Positions 1 through 8,749 of a stretch of DNA of 64,000 nt are shown in pieces. The notes beneath the pieces were generated by a model, which worked only from the letters and a program-made list of their open reading frames with translations, had not been told where the DNA came from and made no database searches. A program made the translations under genes and the position numbers. Position 1 is the stretch's first letter, and every line of letters starts with the position of its first letter. The DNA is taken from positions 248,001-312,000 of the forward strand of contig JAIMKW010000005.1 of NCBI GenBank assembly GCA_020692215.1. The letters are read 5' to 3'. The stretch is from Sandarakinorhabdus sp. Lineage in GTDB: Bacteria > Pseudomonadota > Alphaproteobacteria > Sphingomonadales > Sphingomonadaceae.

Positions 1-229
1 GCAGCGTGATACCTGCCCCCAACGCGCGGATGTTGCCGGCCTGGATTGCAGGCCCGTCGGCCATCGGGTCGGTGAAGGGCATGCCTATCTCGATGATGTC
101 TGCGCCACCCCGCACCAGCCCTTCCAGAACGGGTGCGGTCAGTTCGGGCGATGGGTCGCCGCCGCACACGAAGGTCACAAGCGCCGCCCGGCCCGTGCAA
201 TCGGCAAAGCGGGCGGCAAGCCGATCCAT
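1..229 (-). CDS. trpA: Tryptophan synthase alpha chain, N-terminal part (cut by window edge)
   Basis: The alpha subunit cleaves indole-3-glycerol phosphate to indole and passes it to TrpB in the cytoplasmic alpha2beta2 complex. Only about 76 codons are present because the gene runs off the left edge. The visible part starts [10 protein letters not shown] and contains the family active-site stretch [14 protein letters not shown], with the catalytic Glu at residue 47 and the Asp of the DGP loop at 58. The ATG shares one base with the trpB stop (TGATG junction), so it is the last seen gene of a trpF-trpB-trpA run and is probably translationally coupled to trpB. Confidence 0.93.
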   Translation of the reverse strand, partial: MDRLAARFADCTGRAALVTFVCGGDPSPELTAPVLEGLVRGGADIIEIGMPFTDPMADGPAIQAGNIRALGAGITL

Positions 230-1461
230 CAGAGCTTCACTCCCAGCGCATCCGCCACGGTGAAGATGTCCTTGTCGCCCCGGCCGCACAGGTTCATCAG
301 CAGGATCTTGTCTTTCGCCATCGCCGGCGCGGCCTTGGCAACCCAGGCAAGCGCGTGGGCTGGCTCCAGCGCTGGGATGATGCCTTCCACGCGGCACAGC
401 ATCTGGAAGGCCTCCAGCGCCTCATCGTCCTTGATGCTTTCATAGCGCACCCGGCCAATGGAATGCAGCCAGGCATGTTCCGGCCCGATGCCGGGATAAT
501 CGAGCCCGGCCGAGATCGAGTGGGCGTCGGTGATCTGCCCATCCTCGTTCTGCAACAGATAGGTCTTGTTGCCGTGAAGAACGCCGGGGCGTCCTCCGGT
601 CAGGCTGGCGGCATGTTCGCCGCTGTCGACACCGTGCCCGGCGGCTTCGATCCCGACCAGCTCGACCGGATCATCGAGGAAGGGGTGGAAAAGCCCTATC
701 GCGTTGGACCCGCCACCCACGGCAGCCACCGCCAGATCGGGCAGCCGGCCTTCGGCCTCCATCAGCTGCTCCCTTGCCTCGGTTCCGATCACGCTCTGGA
801 AATCGCGGACAAGTTCGGGATAGGGGTGCGGGCCGGCAGCGGTGCCGATGATGTAGAAGGTGTCGTGAACATTGGTGACCCAGTCCCGGAGCGCCTCGTT
901 CATCGCGTCCTTCAGCGTCTGCGAACCGGATGTGACGGGGCGGACATCGGCGCCAAGAAGCTTCATGCGGAACACATTGGGCGCCTGGCGCGCAATATCG
1001 CGCGCGCCCATGAAGATCACGCAGGGCAGTCCGAAGCGGGCGGCGACAGTGGCGGTTGCAACGCCGTGCTGCCCGGCACCTGTTTCGGCAATGATCCGGG
1101 TTTTGCCCATCCGCTTCGCCAGCAGGATCTGGCCGATGCAATTGTTGATCTTGTGCGCACCGGTGTGGTTCAGTTCGTCACGCTTGAGATAGATCTTCGC
1201 GCCGCCCAGTTCAGCCGTCAGCTTTTCCGCGAAATACATCGGGCTGGGCCGGCCGACATAATGTTTCAACAGATAGTCGAGCTCGGCCTTGAAAGCCGGG
1301 TCGGCCTTCGCGGTGCGGTAGGCCTGCTCCAGCTCAAGGATGAGCGGCATGAGCGTTTCGGCCACATAGCGGCCGCCGAAGGCGCCGAAATGGCCATGTT
1401 CATCAGGGCCAGCCCGCAGGCTGCCGGAAGGACTGTTTGTTTGGGTCTGGATATCAAGCAC
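229..1461 (-). CDS. trpB: Tryptophan synthase beta chain
   Basis: PLP enzyme that condenses indole with serine to form tryptophan. The protein is about 410 residues, the normal length. It shows [14 protein letters not shown] near the N-terminus, the PLP-lysine motif HTGAHKINN (Lys about 104), AETGAGQHG and the phosphate-binding GGGSNAIG loop. No ATG lies at a sensible place. I chose the GTG at 1461, which sits inside the last codons of trpF and has GGAAG upstream, because homologues begin just before the GPDEHGHFG segment. A longer reading to 1578 would add a non-homologous leader. The 8-base overlap with trpF suggests coupling. Confidence 0.93.
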   Translation of the reverse strand: MLDIQTQTNSPSGSLRAGPDEHGHFGAFGGRYVAETLMPLILELEQAYRTAKADPAFKAELDYLLKHYVGRPSPMYFAEKLTAELGGAKIYLKRDELNHTGAHKINNCIGQILLAKRMGKTRIIAETGAGQHGVATATVAARFGLPCVIFMGARDIARQAPNVFRMKLLGADVRPVTSGSQTLKDAMNEALRDWVTNVHDTFYIIGTAAGPHPYPELVRDFQSVIGTEAREQLMEAEGRLPDLAVAAVGGGSNAIGLFHPFLDDPVELVGIEAAGHGVDSGEHAASLTGGRPGVLHGNKTYLLQNEDGQITDAHSISAGLDYPGIGPEHAWLHSIGRVRYESIKDDEALEAFQMLCRVEGIIPALEPAHALAWVAKAAPAMAKDKILLMNLCGRGDKDIFTVADALGVKL

Positions 1462-2092
1462 GGCGCGCTGCTTCCACGAAGGCGGCGATCTTTGCAAGAT
1501 TCTTGACGCCGGGTGCGTCCTCCACGCCTGATGAAACATCGACAAATGGCGCCTGCGTGCGCCGGATAGCCTCGGCAACGGTATCGCCGGTCAGCCCGCC
1601 AGCCAGAATCCACGGCATTGCCGGCCGCGCATCCGAAAGCAGCCGCCAATCGAACCGAAGCCCGTTTCCACCGGGCAGTACGGCATTTTGCGGGGCCTTG
1701 GCATCCAGCAGCAGCGAATCAGCAGCCGCGAAATCGCGCTCGGCAGCCCGGATGTCGGCTGCGGACTTCACGCCGACGGCTTTCCACACGGGCAGCCCGA
1801 AGCGCGCCTTCACAGCTGCAACCCGGGAGGGGGATTCGCCGCCCTGCAACTGGATGGCGCCCAGGCGGGCAACCTTCACGCTTTGATCGAGCAGCGCATC
1901 ATCCGGATCGACATAGACACCGACCTTCAGGATATGCGGCGCGCGCTCGGCAAGGCCTTGCGCCTTTTCGGCCGGGATCGCCCGTGGACTGGGCGGAAAG
2001 AAAACGAAGCCCACGGCATCCGCCCCGGCTGAAAGCGCTGCGACGAGCGATTCCGGCGTGGACAGCCCGCAGATCTTGACTCTGGTGCGCAT
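1454..2092 (-). CDS. trpF: Phosphoribosylanthranilate isomerase
   Basis: Catalyses the Amadori rearrangement of N-(5'-phosphoribosyl)anthranilate in tryptophan synthesis. The 212-residue TIM barrel starts [10 protein letters not shown], with the catalytic Cys at residue 8, and carries the later LLLDAK segment holding the catalytic Asp. The length is typical. The start at 2092 is fixed by this conserved N-terminus; an in-frame extension upstream is not protein-like. It lies 11 bases after pyrF and overlaps trpB, so the pyrimidine and tryptophan genes appear to be co-transcribed. Confidence 0.94.
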   Translation of the reverse strand: MRTRVKICGLSTPESLVAALSAGADAVGFVFFPPSPRAIPAEKAQGLAERAPHILKVGVYVDPDDALLDQSVKVARLGAIQLQGGESPSRVAAVKARFGLPVWKAVGVKSAADIRAAERDFAAADSLLLDAKAPQNAVLPGGNGLRFDWRLLSDARPAMPWILAGGLTGDTVAEAIRRTQAPFVDVSSGVEDAPGVKNLAKIAAFVEAARRA

Positions 2093-2103
2093 GCGGCAGG
2101 CGT

Positions 2104-2781
2104 TCAGAACGAGGCTGCGATGGCGGCCGCTGCTGCGGCGGGATCCTGCGCTTCGCTGATTGGGCGGCCGATCACAAGCGCGCGCGCACCGGCATCCAAT
2201 GCCTCGCGCGGGGTCATCACCCGCTTCTGGTCCTGCAGCGCGCTGCCGGCCGGGCGAATGCCGGGGACGACGAAATACCCTTCGGGCCATGCCGTCCGCA
2301 CTGCCGGAAGTTCATGCGCCGAACAGACGATGCCGTCGGCACCCGCCCCGGCGGCCAGCGCCGCCAGCCGGGCCACCTGGCTTGCTGGCGCATCTTCAAC
2401 GCCTGTTGCCAAAAGGTCTGCGCCATCGAGGCTGGTGAGAACCGTGACGGCAATGATCCCTGTGTCGGGCCCGGCTGCCGCCCTTGCGGCCGCAATCATG
2501 GCATGGCCGCCAGAAGCATGGATAGTCAGCAACGCTGGCCGCAAATGCGCGGCGCTGCCAACAGCCTTGGCGACGGTATTTGGAATGTCGTGCAGTTTCA
2601 GATCGAGGAACAGCGGCAGATCAAGGCCCGCCATCACCGCTTCAACGCCGGGGGGGCCGTTGGCGATGAAGAACTCGAGCCCCAGCTTCACCCCGCCCAG
2701 ATGCGGCGCGCAAGCCTGTGCCAGCCTGCGGGCGCGATCGACGTCGGGTGTGTCGACCGCCAGCCAGATAGGCGCTGCCAT
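2104..2781 (-). CDS. pyrF: Orotidine 5'-phosphate decarboxylase
   Basis: Makes UMP from OMP, the last step of de novo pyrimidine synthesis. The protein is 225 residues, normal for the short bacterial class. It contains the signature DLKLHDIPNTV with Asp60, Lys62 and Asp65 of the catalytic charged network, and a phosphate-binding PGIRPAG segment near the C-terminus. It is separated from the lapA-like gene upstream by one base and is followed closely by trpF. A pyrF-trpF neighbourhood is common in sphingomonads. Confidence 0.95.
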   Translation of the reverse strand: MAAPIWLAVDTPDVDRARRLAQACAPHLGGVKLGLEFFIANGPPGVEAVMAGLDLPLFLDLKLHDIPNTVAKAVGSAAHLRPALLTIHASGGHAMIAAARAAAGPDTGIIAVTVLTSLDGADLLATGVEDAPASQVARLAALAAGAGADGIVCSAHELPAVRTAWPEGYFVVPGIRPAGSALQDQKRVMTPREALDAGARALVIGRPISEAQDPAAAAAAIAASF

Positions 2782-2782
2782 C

Positions 2783-3151
2783 TCAGGTGCCGGGCGGTGG
2801 CGCTGGCCGCGGCATCGATTGCGGCTGCGGCGCAGGCTCTGCGGGTTCGAATGAAGCCGTCTGGGCCGGTGGCCGCAGCAGCTCTACCTTGGCCTGCGAA
2901 AGCTCGGTCTCGCTCTTGCCAAGGGCTGCTTCCAGCTTGGTGACTTTGCGCTTCAGCAGCATCCGGTCTGCCGAAAGCCTGAGCCAGACGGGCAGAAAGC
3001 CCAGCGCAAAGGAAAACAGCACCAGCAACGGCAGCCAGATGCTGAACTGCTGGAACCCGAGATCGACCGGCACGAAGATGCTGTTGGCAACCGAGAACAG
3101 CGTAAGCCCCGCGACCAGCAGGGCAATCAGGACACCCCGGATGTAATTCAT
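2783..3151 (-). CDS. LapA-domain (DUF1049) inner-membrane protein
   Basis: Small integral membrane protein of 122 residues. It has two hydrophobic segments (about 5-27 and 40-62), then a charged helix likely to form a coiled coil (about 66-92), then a Pro/Ala/Gln-rich tail. This is the layout of the LapA/DUF1049 family, related to E. coli LapA, which works with LapB in lipopolysaccharide assembly; in alphaproteobacteria the role is not established. Its ATG overlaps the stop of the cinA-like gene (ATGA), and pyrF follows after one base. The family call is good; the function is inferred. Confidence 0.75.
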   Translation of the reverse strand: MNYIRGVLIALLVAGLTLFSVANSIFVPVDLGFQQFSIWLPLLVLFSFALGFLPVWLRLSADRMLLKRKVTKLEAALGKSETELSQAKVELLRPPAQTASFEPAEPAPQPQSMPRPAPPPGT

Positions 3152-3948
3152 ATTTCACCCTCCTGCGCTGGGATGCCGATGGCTTCCAGCGACGCTTTCA
3201 GATCGTCAATTGCGGCTGCCAGGCTGTGTGGCTCAACCGAGCGCAGCACGAAATTGGCGCCGCCCTTTCCTTCGCGCCAGAAGGGGTAGGAGCCCACCTG
3301 CACGCCATCATGATCCTTCTGCACCCGGGCCAGCAGATCGGCGACGGTGCTTTCCTGCGCCCAGGCGCCCACCGCGCGCGACAGCACCGGCTGGCCACCG
3401 GCAAGCTTTCCATCCAGCCCGCGCAGCATGCCCTGCGTGATCTTGGGAACACCGGCCATGATGAAAAGCCTGTCGAACCGGATGCCGGGTGCGCCGGTTT
3501 CCGGGTTGGCGATCAGATCCGAACCCTCCGGCACCCGCGCCATCCGCAGCCGCGCCTCGGTGATCCTGTCACCGTAATAGGCACGCAAAGTCGCCTCTGC
3601 ATCGGGGTGGTGGACCACGGGAACGCCCAATGCGGAAGCGACGGCATCGACGGTGATATCGTCGTGCGTCGGGCCAATCCCGCCTGTGGTGAACACATAA
3701 TCATAAGCGGCGAGACAGGCCTTCACGGCATCCCCGATCGCGTCCATATCGTCGGACACGACCCGCGCTTCCTTCAGCCGGATGCCCTGGATGTTCAGCC
3801 AGCGCGCAAGATACGACAGGTTGGCGTCCTGTGTGCGCCCCGACAGGATCTCGTCGCCGATGACGATCAGGGCCGCCGTCCAAACCCTGTCGGCTGCCGC
3901 CGCTTCGCGATTGCCCGGTGTCATCTCGTTTGCCGCATCGTTCTTCAT
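3148..3948 (-). CDS. CinA-like / molybdopterin-binding (MoCF) domain protein
   Basis: A 266-residue protein made mainly of the MoCF_biosynth fold found in the N-terminal half of CinA. It shows ALIVIGDEILSGRTQD and the TTGGIGPTHDD motif of that fold. The deamidase half of full CinA (about 400 residues) is absent, so this is the stand-alone CinA-N type; relatives act as pyrophosphatases on nucleotide adducts such as ADP-ribose, or have unknown roles. ATG 3948 was taken; a second in-frame ATG lies at 3924. It is the first gene of the minus-strand run into lapA, pyrF and trpFBA and is divergent from map. Confidence 0.8.
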   Translation of the reverse strand: MKNDAANEMTPGNREAAAADRVWTAALIVIGDEILSGRTQDANLSYLARWLNIQGIRLKEARVVSDDMDAIGDAVKACLAAYDYVFTTGGIGPTHDDITVDAVASALGVPVVHHPDAEATLRAYYGDRITEARLRMARVPEGSDLIANPETGAPGIRFDRLFIMAGVPKITQGMLRGLDGKLAGGQPVLSRAVGAWAQESTVADLLARVQKDHDGVQVGSYPFWREGKGGANFVLRSVEPHSLAAAIDDLKASLEAIGIPAQEGEI

Positions 3949-4026
3949 GCCATTGCCCTAGACCACGCAGGCTCCTAAATCCATGGGGCCCTGACAGCCA
4001 TGGGCACAGGAAAGCCCGCGACCAGC

Positions 4027-4833
4027 ATGACCGATACAGACCTCGACGAACGCACCATCGTGATCCACGACGCCGCCGGCTTTGAAGGCATGCGCGCGGC
4101 CGGGCGGCTTGCTGCCGAAGTACTCGACATGCTGGTGGCACATGTGAAGCCGGGCGTCACGACTCTGGCGCTCGATCGGCTGGCCTATGATTTCGTGATC
4201 GCAAGGGGCGCGGTTTCGGCGACCATCTTTTATCGCGGTTTTTCCCATGCCCTGTGCACCAGTATCAACCATGTGATCTGCCACGGTATTCCCGGCCCCA
4301 AGCCGCTACAGGCGGGCGATATTGTCAATATCGACGTGACCATTGTTCTCGATGGCTGGCACGGCGATACCAGCCGGATGTATTTTGTGGGGGATCCGCC
4401 GATCAAGGCGCGGCGGCTGGTGGATCTGACCTATGAATGCCTGATGCTGGGCATCGAAGCGGCAAAGCCTGGAAATACGGTGGGCCATATCGGCGAGGCC
4501 ATCCAGCGCCATGCAGAGAAGAACCGTGCCTCGGTTGTAAGGGATTTCTGCGGCCATGGCCTGGGCCGGCGCTTCCACATGGCCCCCAACATCGTTCACG
4601 CCGGCCGCGCTGGCGAAGGGCCCGAACTTCGGCCGGGCATGTTCTTCACCATCGAGCCGATGGTGAACCTGGGCCGCCCCGATGCGAAGATTCTGGACGA
4701 CGGCTGGACGGCAGTTACGCGGGACCGGTCGCTGAGCGCCCAGTTCGAGCACTCGATCGGAATCACGGAAAGCGGTTGCGAGATCTTCACCGGTTCCCCT
4801 CTGGGCCTCGACCGCCCCCCTTACCCCGCCTGA
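4027..4833 (+). CDS. map: Methionine aminopeptidase, type I
   Basis: Removes the initiator methionine from new proteins. All five metal ligands can be read using the start at 4027 (268 residues): Asp103 (NIDVT), Asp114 (HGDTS), His177 (CGHGLGR), Glu210 (FFTIEPM) and Glu241 (QFEHSIG), and the substrate-site His is in CHGIPG. ATG 4000 is also in frame and would add nine residues. I prefer 4027 because it gives the usual N-terminal length and has an AGGAAAG stretch upstream. The stop at 4831-4833 lies only seven bases before the proposed radC start, suggesting coupled translation. Confidence 0.94.
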   Translation: MTDTDLDERTIVIHDAAGFEGMRAAGRLAAEVLDMLVAHVKPGVTTLALDRLAYDFVIARGAVSATIFYRGFSHALCTSINHVICHGIPGPKPLQAGDIVNIDVTIVLDGWHGDTSRMYFVGDPPIKARRLVDLTYECLMLGIEAAKPGNTVGHIGEAIQRHAEKNRASVVRDFCGHGLGRRFHMAPNIVHAGRAGEGPELRPGMFFTIEPMVNLGRPDAKILDDGWTAVTRDRSLSAQFEHSIGITESGCEIFTGSPLGLDRPPYPA

Positions 4834-4840
4834 GCTTCTT

Positions 4841-4843
4841 CTG
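4841..4843 (+). promoter_or_regulatory. Proposed non-canonical CTG start codon of radC
   Basis: This codon sits where homologues have their initiating Met, followed by ADDDHKSGHRDRL. It is seven bases after the map stop, so re-initiation by ribosomes finishing map is plausible. The whole open frame from 4736 to 4942 lacks ATG, GTG and TTG. Confidence 0.45.
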
Positions 4844-5521
4844 GCCGACGATGACCACAAGTCCGGCCACCGGGACCGGCTCCGCCAGCGCCTGCTGGCC
4901 GGCGGCGCCGAGGGCTTTCACGATTATGAGCTGCTGGAATATGTGCTGACGCTGGCGATCCCGCGCCGGGATACCAAGCCGCTTGCGAAGAAACTGCTGG
5001 CGGAATTCGGGGATCTGCCTGCCTTGCTGGCAGCATCCCCCAGCGAGCTGGCGAGGGTGGAAGGGCTTGGCGAAGGCGCGGCGGCCGCGTTGAAATTCGT
5101 GGAAGCGTGCGGCGTTCGCGCGCTCCAGCGGCGCGCGCTCAACCGCCCTGTGCTGGCCAATTTCGATGCCGTCACCGATTATCTGCACGCCCGGCTTGCC
5201 CATGCGCTGACCGAGGAGTTCCGGGTGCTGTTCCTGAACAACCGCAACATCCTGATCCGCGATGAAAGCTTTGGCGAGGGGACGGTGAATCAGGCGCCTG
5301 CCTATCCGCGCGAGATCGTGAAGCGGGCGCTGGAACTGCAGGCAAGCGCGATCATCCTGGTGCACAACCACCCGAGCGGCGACCCGATGCCCAGCCGCGA
5401 CGACATCCAGCTGACACGGGCGATCGGCGATGCGGCCAAGCCGCTGGGCATAGCCGTGCACGACCATCTGGTGATCGCGCGGACCGGCCATGTTTCGCTT
5501 CGCGCGCAGGGATTGATGTAG
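4841..5521 (+). CDS. radC: RadC/JAB-domain protein with proposed CTG start
   Basis: The protein resembles RadC throughout: an N-terminal helix-hairpin-helix-like part (GHRDRLRQRLLAGGAEGF, then AIPRRDTKPLAKKLLAEFG) and a C-terminal JAB/MPN metalloprotease-like fold with HNHPSGDPMPSRDD (His-x-His and Asp ligands). The cellular role of the family is unclear despite its name. Between the in-frame stop at 4733 and GTG 4943 there is no ATG, GTG or TTG, yet the family-like N-terminus is encoded there. CTG at 4841, just after the map stop, would give 226 residues, the normal length. Starting at GTG 4943 would remove about 34 conserved residues. No clear ribosome-binding site precedes the CTG. Confidence 0.8.
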   Translation: MADDDHKSGHRDRLRQRLLAGGAEGFHDYELLEYVLTLAIPRRDTKPLAKKLLAEFGDLPALLAASPSELARVEGLGEGAAAALKFVEACGVRALQRRALNRPVLANFDAVTDYLHARLAHALTEEFRVLFLNNRNILIRDESFGEGTVNQAPAYPREIVKRALELQASAIILVHNHPSGDPMPSRDDIQLTRAIGDAAKPLGIAVHDHLVIARTGHVSLRAQGLM

Positions 5522-5531
5522 GGCGCGCCTT

Positions 5532-6104
5532 TCAGCGCGGCGAGCGCTTTGCCAGAATCCGCTGCAGCGTGCGCCGGTGCATCTTCAGCCGACGGGCCGT
5601 TTCCGAAACATTGCGATCGCATAGTTCATAAACGCGCTGGATATGCTCCCAGCGCACCCGGTCTGCCGACATCGGTTCGGTTGGTGGTTCCGGCCGTTCG
5701 CCTTCGGGCGCCAGAAGGGCAGTGATCAGGTCTTCGGGGTCGGCGGGCTTTGCCAGATAATCAATCGCGCCCTCCTTCACGGCAGCAACTGCCGTTGCAA
5801 GGTTGCCATAGCCCGTAAGAACCACGACCCGCGTGTTGGGGTGGATCGTCCGCAATTCCGACACCAGATCGAGCCCGTTGCCGTCGCCGAGGCGAAGATC
5901 GATGACAGCGAAGACCGGCTGGATCGTGCGCATCAGGTCGCGTGCTTCGGCAAGGCTGGCGGCGGCGCGCACATCGAAGCCCCGGCGACCAAGGGTAACG
6001 GCCAGCCGCTGCCTGAAGCTGTTGTCATCGTCTGCCAGCAGAAGCGTTCCGTGAAGCGGCGGGGCCACTTCGGCGGGTGCAGTGGCGGCCATGGTTGTCG
6101 GCAT
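5532..6104 (-). CDS. regA: RegA/ActR/PrrA-type response regulator
   Basis: Redox-responsive DNA-binding response regulator of 190 residues. The receiver domain (about 20-130) has the acidic pocket ADDD (24-27), the phospho-acceptor Asp69 in VIDLRLGDG, and Lys in AKPAD. The C-terminal Fis-type helix-turn-helix contains SETARRLKMHRRTLQRIL, the hallmark of RegA/ActR/PrrA. In relatives this pair controls photosynthesis, respiration, carbon fixation and nitrogen metabolism according to quinone redox state. Its ATG overlaps the stop of regB (TAATG), so kinase and regulator are coupled. Confidence 0.92.
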   Translation of the reverse strand: MPTTMAATAPAEVAPPLHGTLLLADDDNSFRQRLAVTLGRRGFDVRAAASLAEARDLMRTIQPVFAVIDLRLGDGNGLDLVSELRTIHPNTRVVVLTGYGNLATAVAAVKEGAIDYLAKPADPEDLITALLAPEGERPEPPTEPMSADRVRWEHIQRVYELCDRNVSETARRLKMHRRTLQRILAKRSPR

Positions 6105-7408
6105 TACGCTATTCCCTCTTTTACGGGTGCTTCAGGCAAGGCCTCGATATCGGCACGCCACCACCGCAATTCCACCCGGGCTCCCCCTTCTGAGAGGTTG
6201 GAGAAGCCAAGACGTCCTCCGGTGCGCTCCAGAAGGGTGGTGGCAATGAAGATGCCAAGCCCGGTCGACCCGGAGCCAGACCAGGAAGGGCCCAGAAACG
6301 GCTCCCCCAGCCGCGGCAAAAGGTCCGGGCTGAAGCCGGGGCCATCGTCTGTGACGGCAACCCACAGTTCCGAGGGCGTTTCGCCAGCCTCGAACCGGAC
6401 GCGCCCGCGCGCATGGCGCAGGGCGTTGGCAACGATGTTGGCAAGGCCGTGCAGCAATTCGGGCGAACGACGGACAACCGGACCGCCGCCCGGCTCCCAC
6501 TCAACCCTGATCTCGACAGGAACGCGCGTCGGCTCGAACGGCTCCACGATCTCCCGCAACAGAACCGGCAAGGCGAGCTCGGGAAACGGGTCTTCGGCTT
6601 CGGCGCGCTCTGATATGCCGGTCAGGATTTCGCGGCATCGCCGGGCCTCCTGGTTCAGCAGATGCACATCCTGCCCGAGCGCCGGATCATCGCCCAGCGC
6701 GTCCTCAAGATCCCGTGCGATCAGTGTGATGGTTCCGAGCGGCCCGCCCAGTTCATGGGCGGCGGCAGCGGCCAGCGAGCCGAGCGCACCCATGCGGCTT
6801 TCCCTGTCGAGCGCGGCCTGTGTCGCCACCAGCGCGGCCTGCCGCCGCCGCCCCTCGGCTGAAACCTGCCAGGCATAGAAGGTCAGGAACAGCATCCCGA
6901 GCGCAATTGCGATCATGATTCCAAGAACATAGGTGTCGGGCAGTATAAATTGCTCCCCCACCCACGGCAGGGGGTGGTGCCACTGCCAGAGTGCGATGAG
7001 AAGGAACAGCGCAAGGCCCACCAGCAGCACCGTTGCCCGGGCCGACAACAGGGTTGCAGAAATCGTCACCGGCACCAGCAGCAGGAGTGCAAAGGGGTTG
7101 GAAAGCCCGCCTGTGAGGAACAGGAGAACCGAAAGCTGCACGAGATCGAAGCCCAGATGGAACAGCGCGCTTCTGCCGTCGATCCGGTCGCGCCGGCGGT
7201 ACAGCCATTTCAGGCCCAGATTGAGCGATACCGATGCCCCGATGGCGGCAAGCGCCGGCATCCACGGGATTGGGAAGCCCAGCCCGACCCCGACGATCAG
7301 CAGCGCAATGAGCTGGCCGCTGATGGCGGCCCAGCGGATCGAAACGAGGGTGCTGACGCGCACACCAGGCTGGTCGAGTGCAAGCGGCAAACGCGATGGC
7401 GCTTTCAT
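6104..7408 (-). CDS. regB: RegB/ActS/PrrB-type redox sensor histidine kinase
   Basis: Membrane sensor kinase of 434 residues with about six hydrophobic helices (25-180). The ubiquinone-sensing heptapeptide GGLSNPF is at 100-106. The H-box AAAHELGGPLG has the phospho-His at 218, and the redox cysteine is at 258 in ARRCREIL. The His-to-Cys spacing of 40 equals that of Rhodobacter capsulatus RegB (His225, Cys265). The ATPase domain has N-box and DDGPGF motifs. ATG 7408 is chosen because GAGAGG lies just upstream; a longer frame to 7501 reads into the ankyrin gene. The architecture implies sensing of quinone pool and thiol redox. Confidence 0.93.
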   Translation of the reverse strand: MKAPSRLPLALDQPGVRVSTLVSIRWAAISGQLIALLIVGVGLGFPIPWMPALAAIGASVSLNLGLKWLYRRRDRIDGRSALFHLGFDLVQLSVLLFLTGGLSNPFALLLLVPVTISATLLSARATVLLVGLALFLLIALWQWHHPLPWVGEQFILPDTYVLGIMIAIALGMLFLTFYAWQVSAEGRRRQAALVATQAALDRESRMGALGSLAAAAAHELGGPLGTITLIARDLEDALGDDPALGQDVHLLNQEARRCREILTGISERAEAEDPFPELALPVLLREIVEPFEPTRVPVEIRVEWEPGGGPVVRRSPELLHGLANIVANALRHARGRVRFEAGETPSELWVAVTDDGPGFSPDLLPRLGEPFLGPSWSGSGSTGLGIFIATTLLERTGGRLGFSNLSEGGARVELRWWRADIEALPEAPVKEGIA

Positions 7409-7454
7409 CGGCCTCTCGCCAGGAAGGCGCGCAGCCTGGTCTGCCACTCTGTCG

Positions 7455-8069
7455 TCACAGGCGAGGGCCGGCTGCCTTCGAGACAGCCTTCTTTGGTGCA
7501 TCGGCCATCATCTTCGCCAATGTGCCACCGCGAAGATCGCGTGCGGCATAGTCCCTGGCTGACATGCCGGTCAGATTGTCTGTCCGGTCGGGGTCGGCTC
7601 CGGCATCGAGCAACAGCTGCGCGCTTGCCGCGTCGCGCGCGTGGACTGCCTTTATCAGCGCGGTTTCGCCACGGCTGTTGGCCTCGTCCACCCGCGCCTT
7701 GCCTGCCAGCATCAAGCGCACACCATCGGAAAAGCCGGTCATCGCCGCCACCACGATGGGGGTGTCTCCGTTGCCGTCCTTCAGGTTGGGGTCGGCGCCG
7801 TTTTGCAGAAGAAAGCCGATCCATGGCGGGTCCCGCCGCTTGATCGCTATCAGCAGGGCGGTTTCGCCATTGTCGATGTCGCGCGTGTTGACGATGGTGC
7901 TGCCCGGCTTGTCCATGAAGGTCTTGGCCTTCAGAGCATCCTTGTCGCGCACGGCCTTCAGGAAGTTATAGCCATCGGAAAATTGTGCGGCCGCAGGCGC
8001 ACCCAGCGCGAAGGCCAGCATGAGGGCAAGGCCTAGCAGGCGCAGCCGGGCAATGGCGTGTTCCAGCAT
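7455..8069 (-). CDS. Secreted ankyrin-repeat protein
   Basis: A 204-residue protein with an N-terminal signal peptide (hydrophobic LGLALMLAFALGAPAAAQ ending AAAQ/F) and about four ankyrin repeats. Repeat signatures are NGETALLIAIKRRD, LLQNGADPNLKDGNGDTPI, SRGETALIKAVHARD and LLLDAGADPDRTDN. It probably acts as a periplasmic protein-binding scaffold; no partner is evident. ATG 8069 is preceded by AAGGGA and starts the signal peptide; upstream in-frame Met codons give no better N-terminus. It lies 46 bases upstream of regB on the same strand and is divergent from the SCO gene. Confidence 0.85.
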   Translation of the reverse strand: MLEHAIARLRLLGLALMLAFALGAPAAAQFSDGYNFLKAVRDKDALKAKTFMDKPGSTIVNTRDIDNGETALLIAIKRRDPPWIGFLLQNGADPNLKDGNGDTPIVVAAMTGFSDGVRLMLAGKARVDEANSRGETALIKAVHARDAASAQLLLDAGADPDRTDNLTGMSARDYAARDLRGGTLAKMMADAPKKAVSKAAGPRL

Positions 8070-8128
8070 CGCAGTCCCTTGGTGTCGCATATCTCGCATC
8101 CGCATCAGATAGACGATAAGGGGGCCCC

Positions 8129-8749
8129 ATGAACAGGCACTTGACCAATTTGCCGCGGCTGCCCCTGGTGCTGCTGCTTGTCGCCCTTGCCGCACTTGGG
8201 GCCATGTGGTTTCTGCGCCCCGAAGCGCCGCCGCAGGGCAATCTTTCCGGCTCGGCCGTTGGAGGCCCCTTCACGCTGGTGGATGAGACCGGCCGCACCG
8301 TGACCTCCGACAGTTTCAAGGGCCAGTGGCGGCTGATGTATTTCGGCTTCACCTACTGCCCGGATGTCTGCCCGGTTGATGCCGCCAAGGTCGGCGCCGG
8401 CCTTGCCGCGTTCGAGGCGGCGAACCCGAAGGCGGGTGCCAAGGTGCAGCCGCTGTTCGTGACTGTGGACCCCGAACGGGACACACCGGCCGCGCTGGCC
8501 GAGTTCACCGACAATTTTCACCCCCGCATGCTGGGCCTGACGGGGAGCCGCGAACAGATCGATGCAGCCCTCAAGACATTCCGGATCTTCGCCTCCAAAG
8601 TGCCCGGCGTGACCGAGGGAAGCTACACCTATGATCATCTGGCGGTGATCTACCTGCTGGATCCAGAAGGGCGCCCCGTTGAATTCGTCGCCGGCCCGAC
8701 CGCCACGCCGGATTCGGTGCAGGCCATGCTGGAACGGTTCGTGGCATGA
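8129..8749 (+). CDS. SCO1/SenC/PrrC-family copper chaperone
   Basis: Membrane-anchored thioredoxin-fold protein of 206 residues that delivers copper to the CuA centre of cytochrome c oxidase. An N-terminal signal anchor spans about 10-27. The copper ligands are visible as Cys77 and Cys81 in YCPDVCP and His170 in YDHLAVIYL. SenC/PrrC genes lie beside regA/regB in Rhodobacter; here it is divergent from an ankyrin gene next to regBA, so a redox link is likely. The stop overlaps the next gene (ATGA). Confidence 0.92.
   Translation: MNRHLTNLPRLPLVLLLVALAALGAMWFLRPEAPPQGNLSGSAVGGPFTLVDETGRTVTSDSFKGQWRLMYFGFTYCPDVCPVDAAKVGAGLAAFEAANPKAGAKVQPLFVTVDPERDTPAALAEFTDNFHPRMLGLTGSREQIDAALKTFRIFASKVPGVTEGSYTYDHLAVIYLLDPEGRPVEFVAGPTATPDSVQAMLERFVA

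Noticed and set aside
133..1506. Long plus-strand open frame opposite trpB
   Set aside because: It is an antisense shadow of trpB; high-GC coding sequence leaves long open frames in other phases, and its protein has no recognisable motif.
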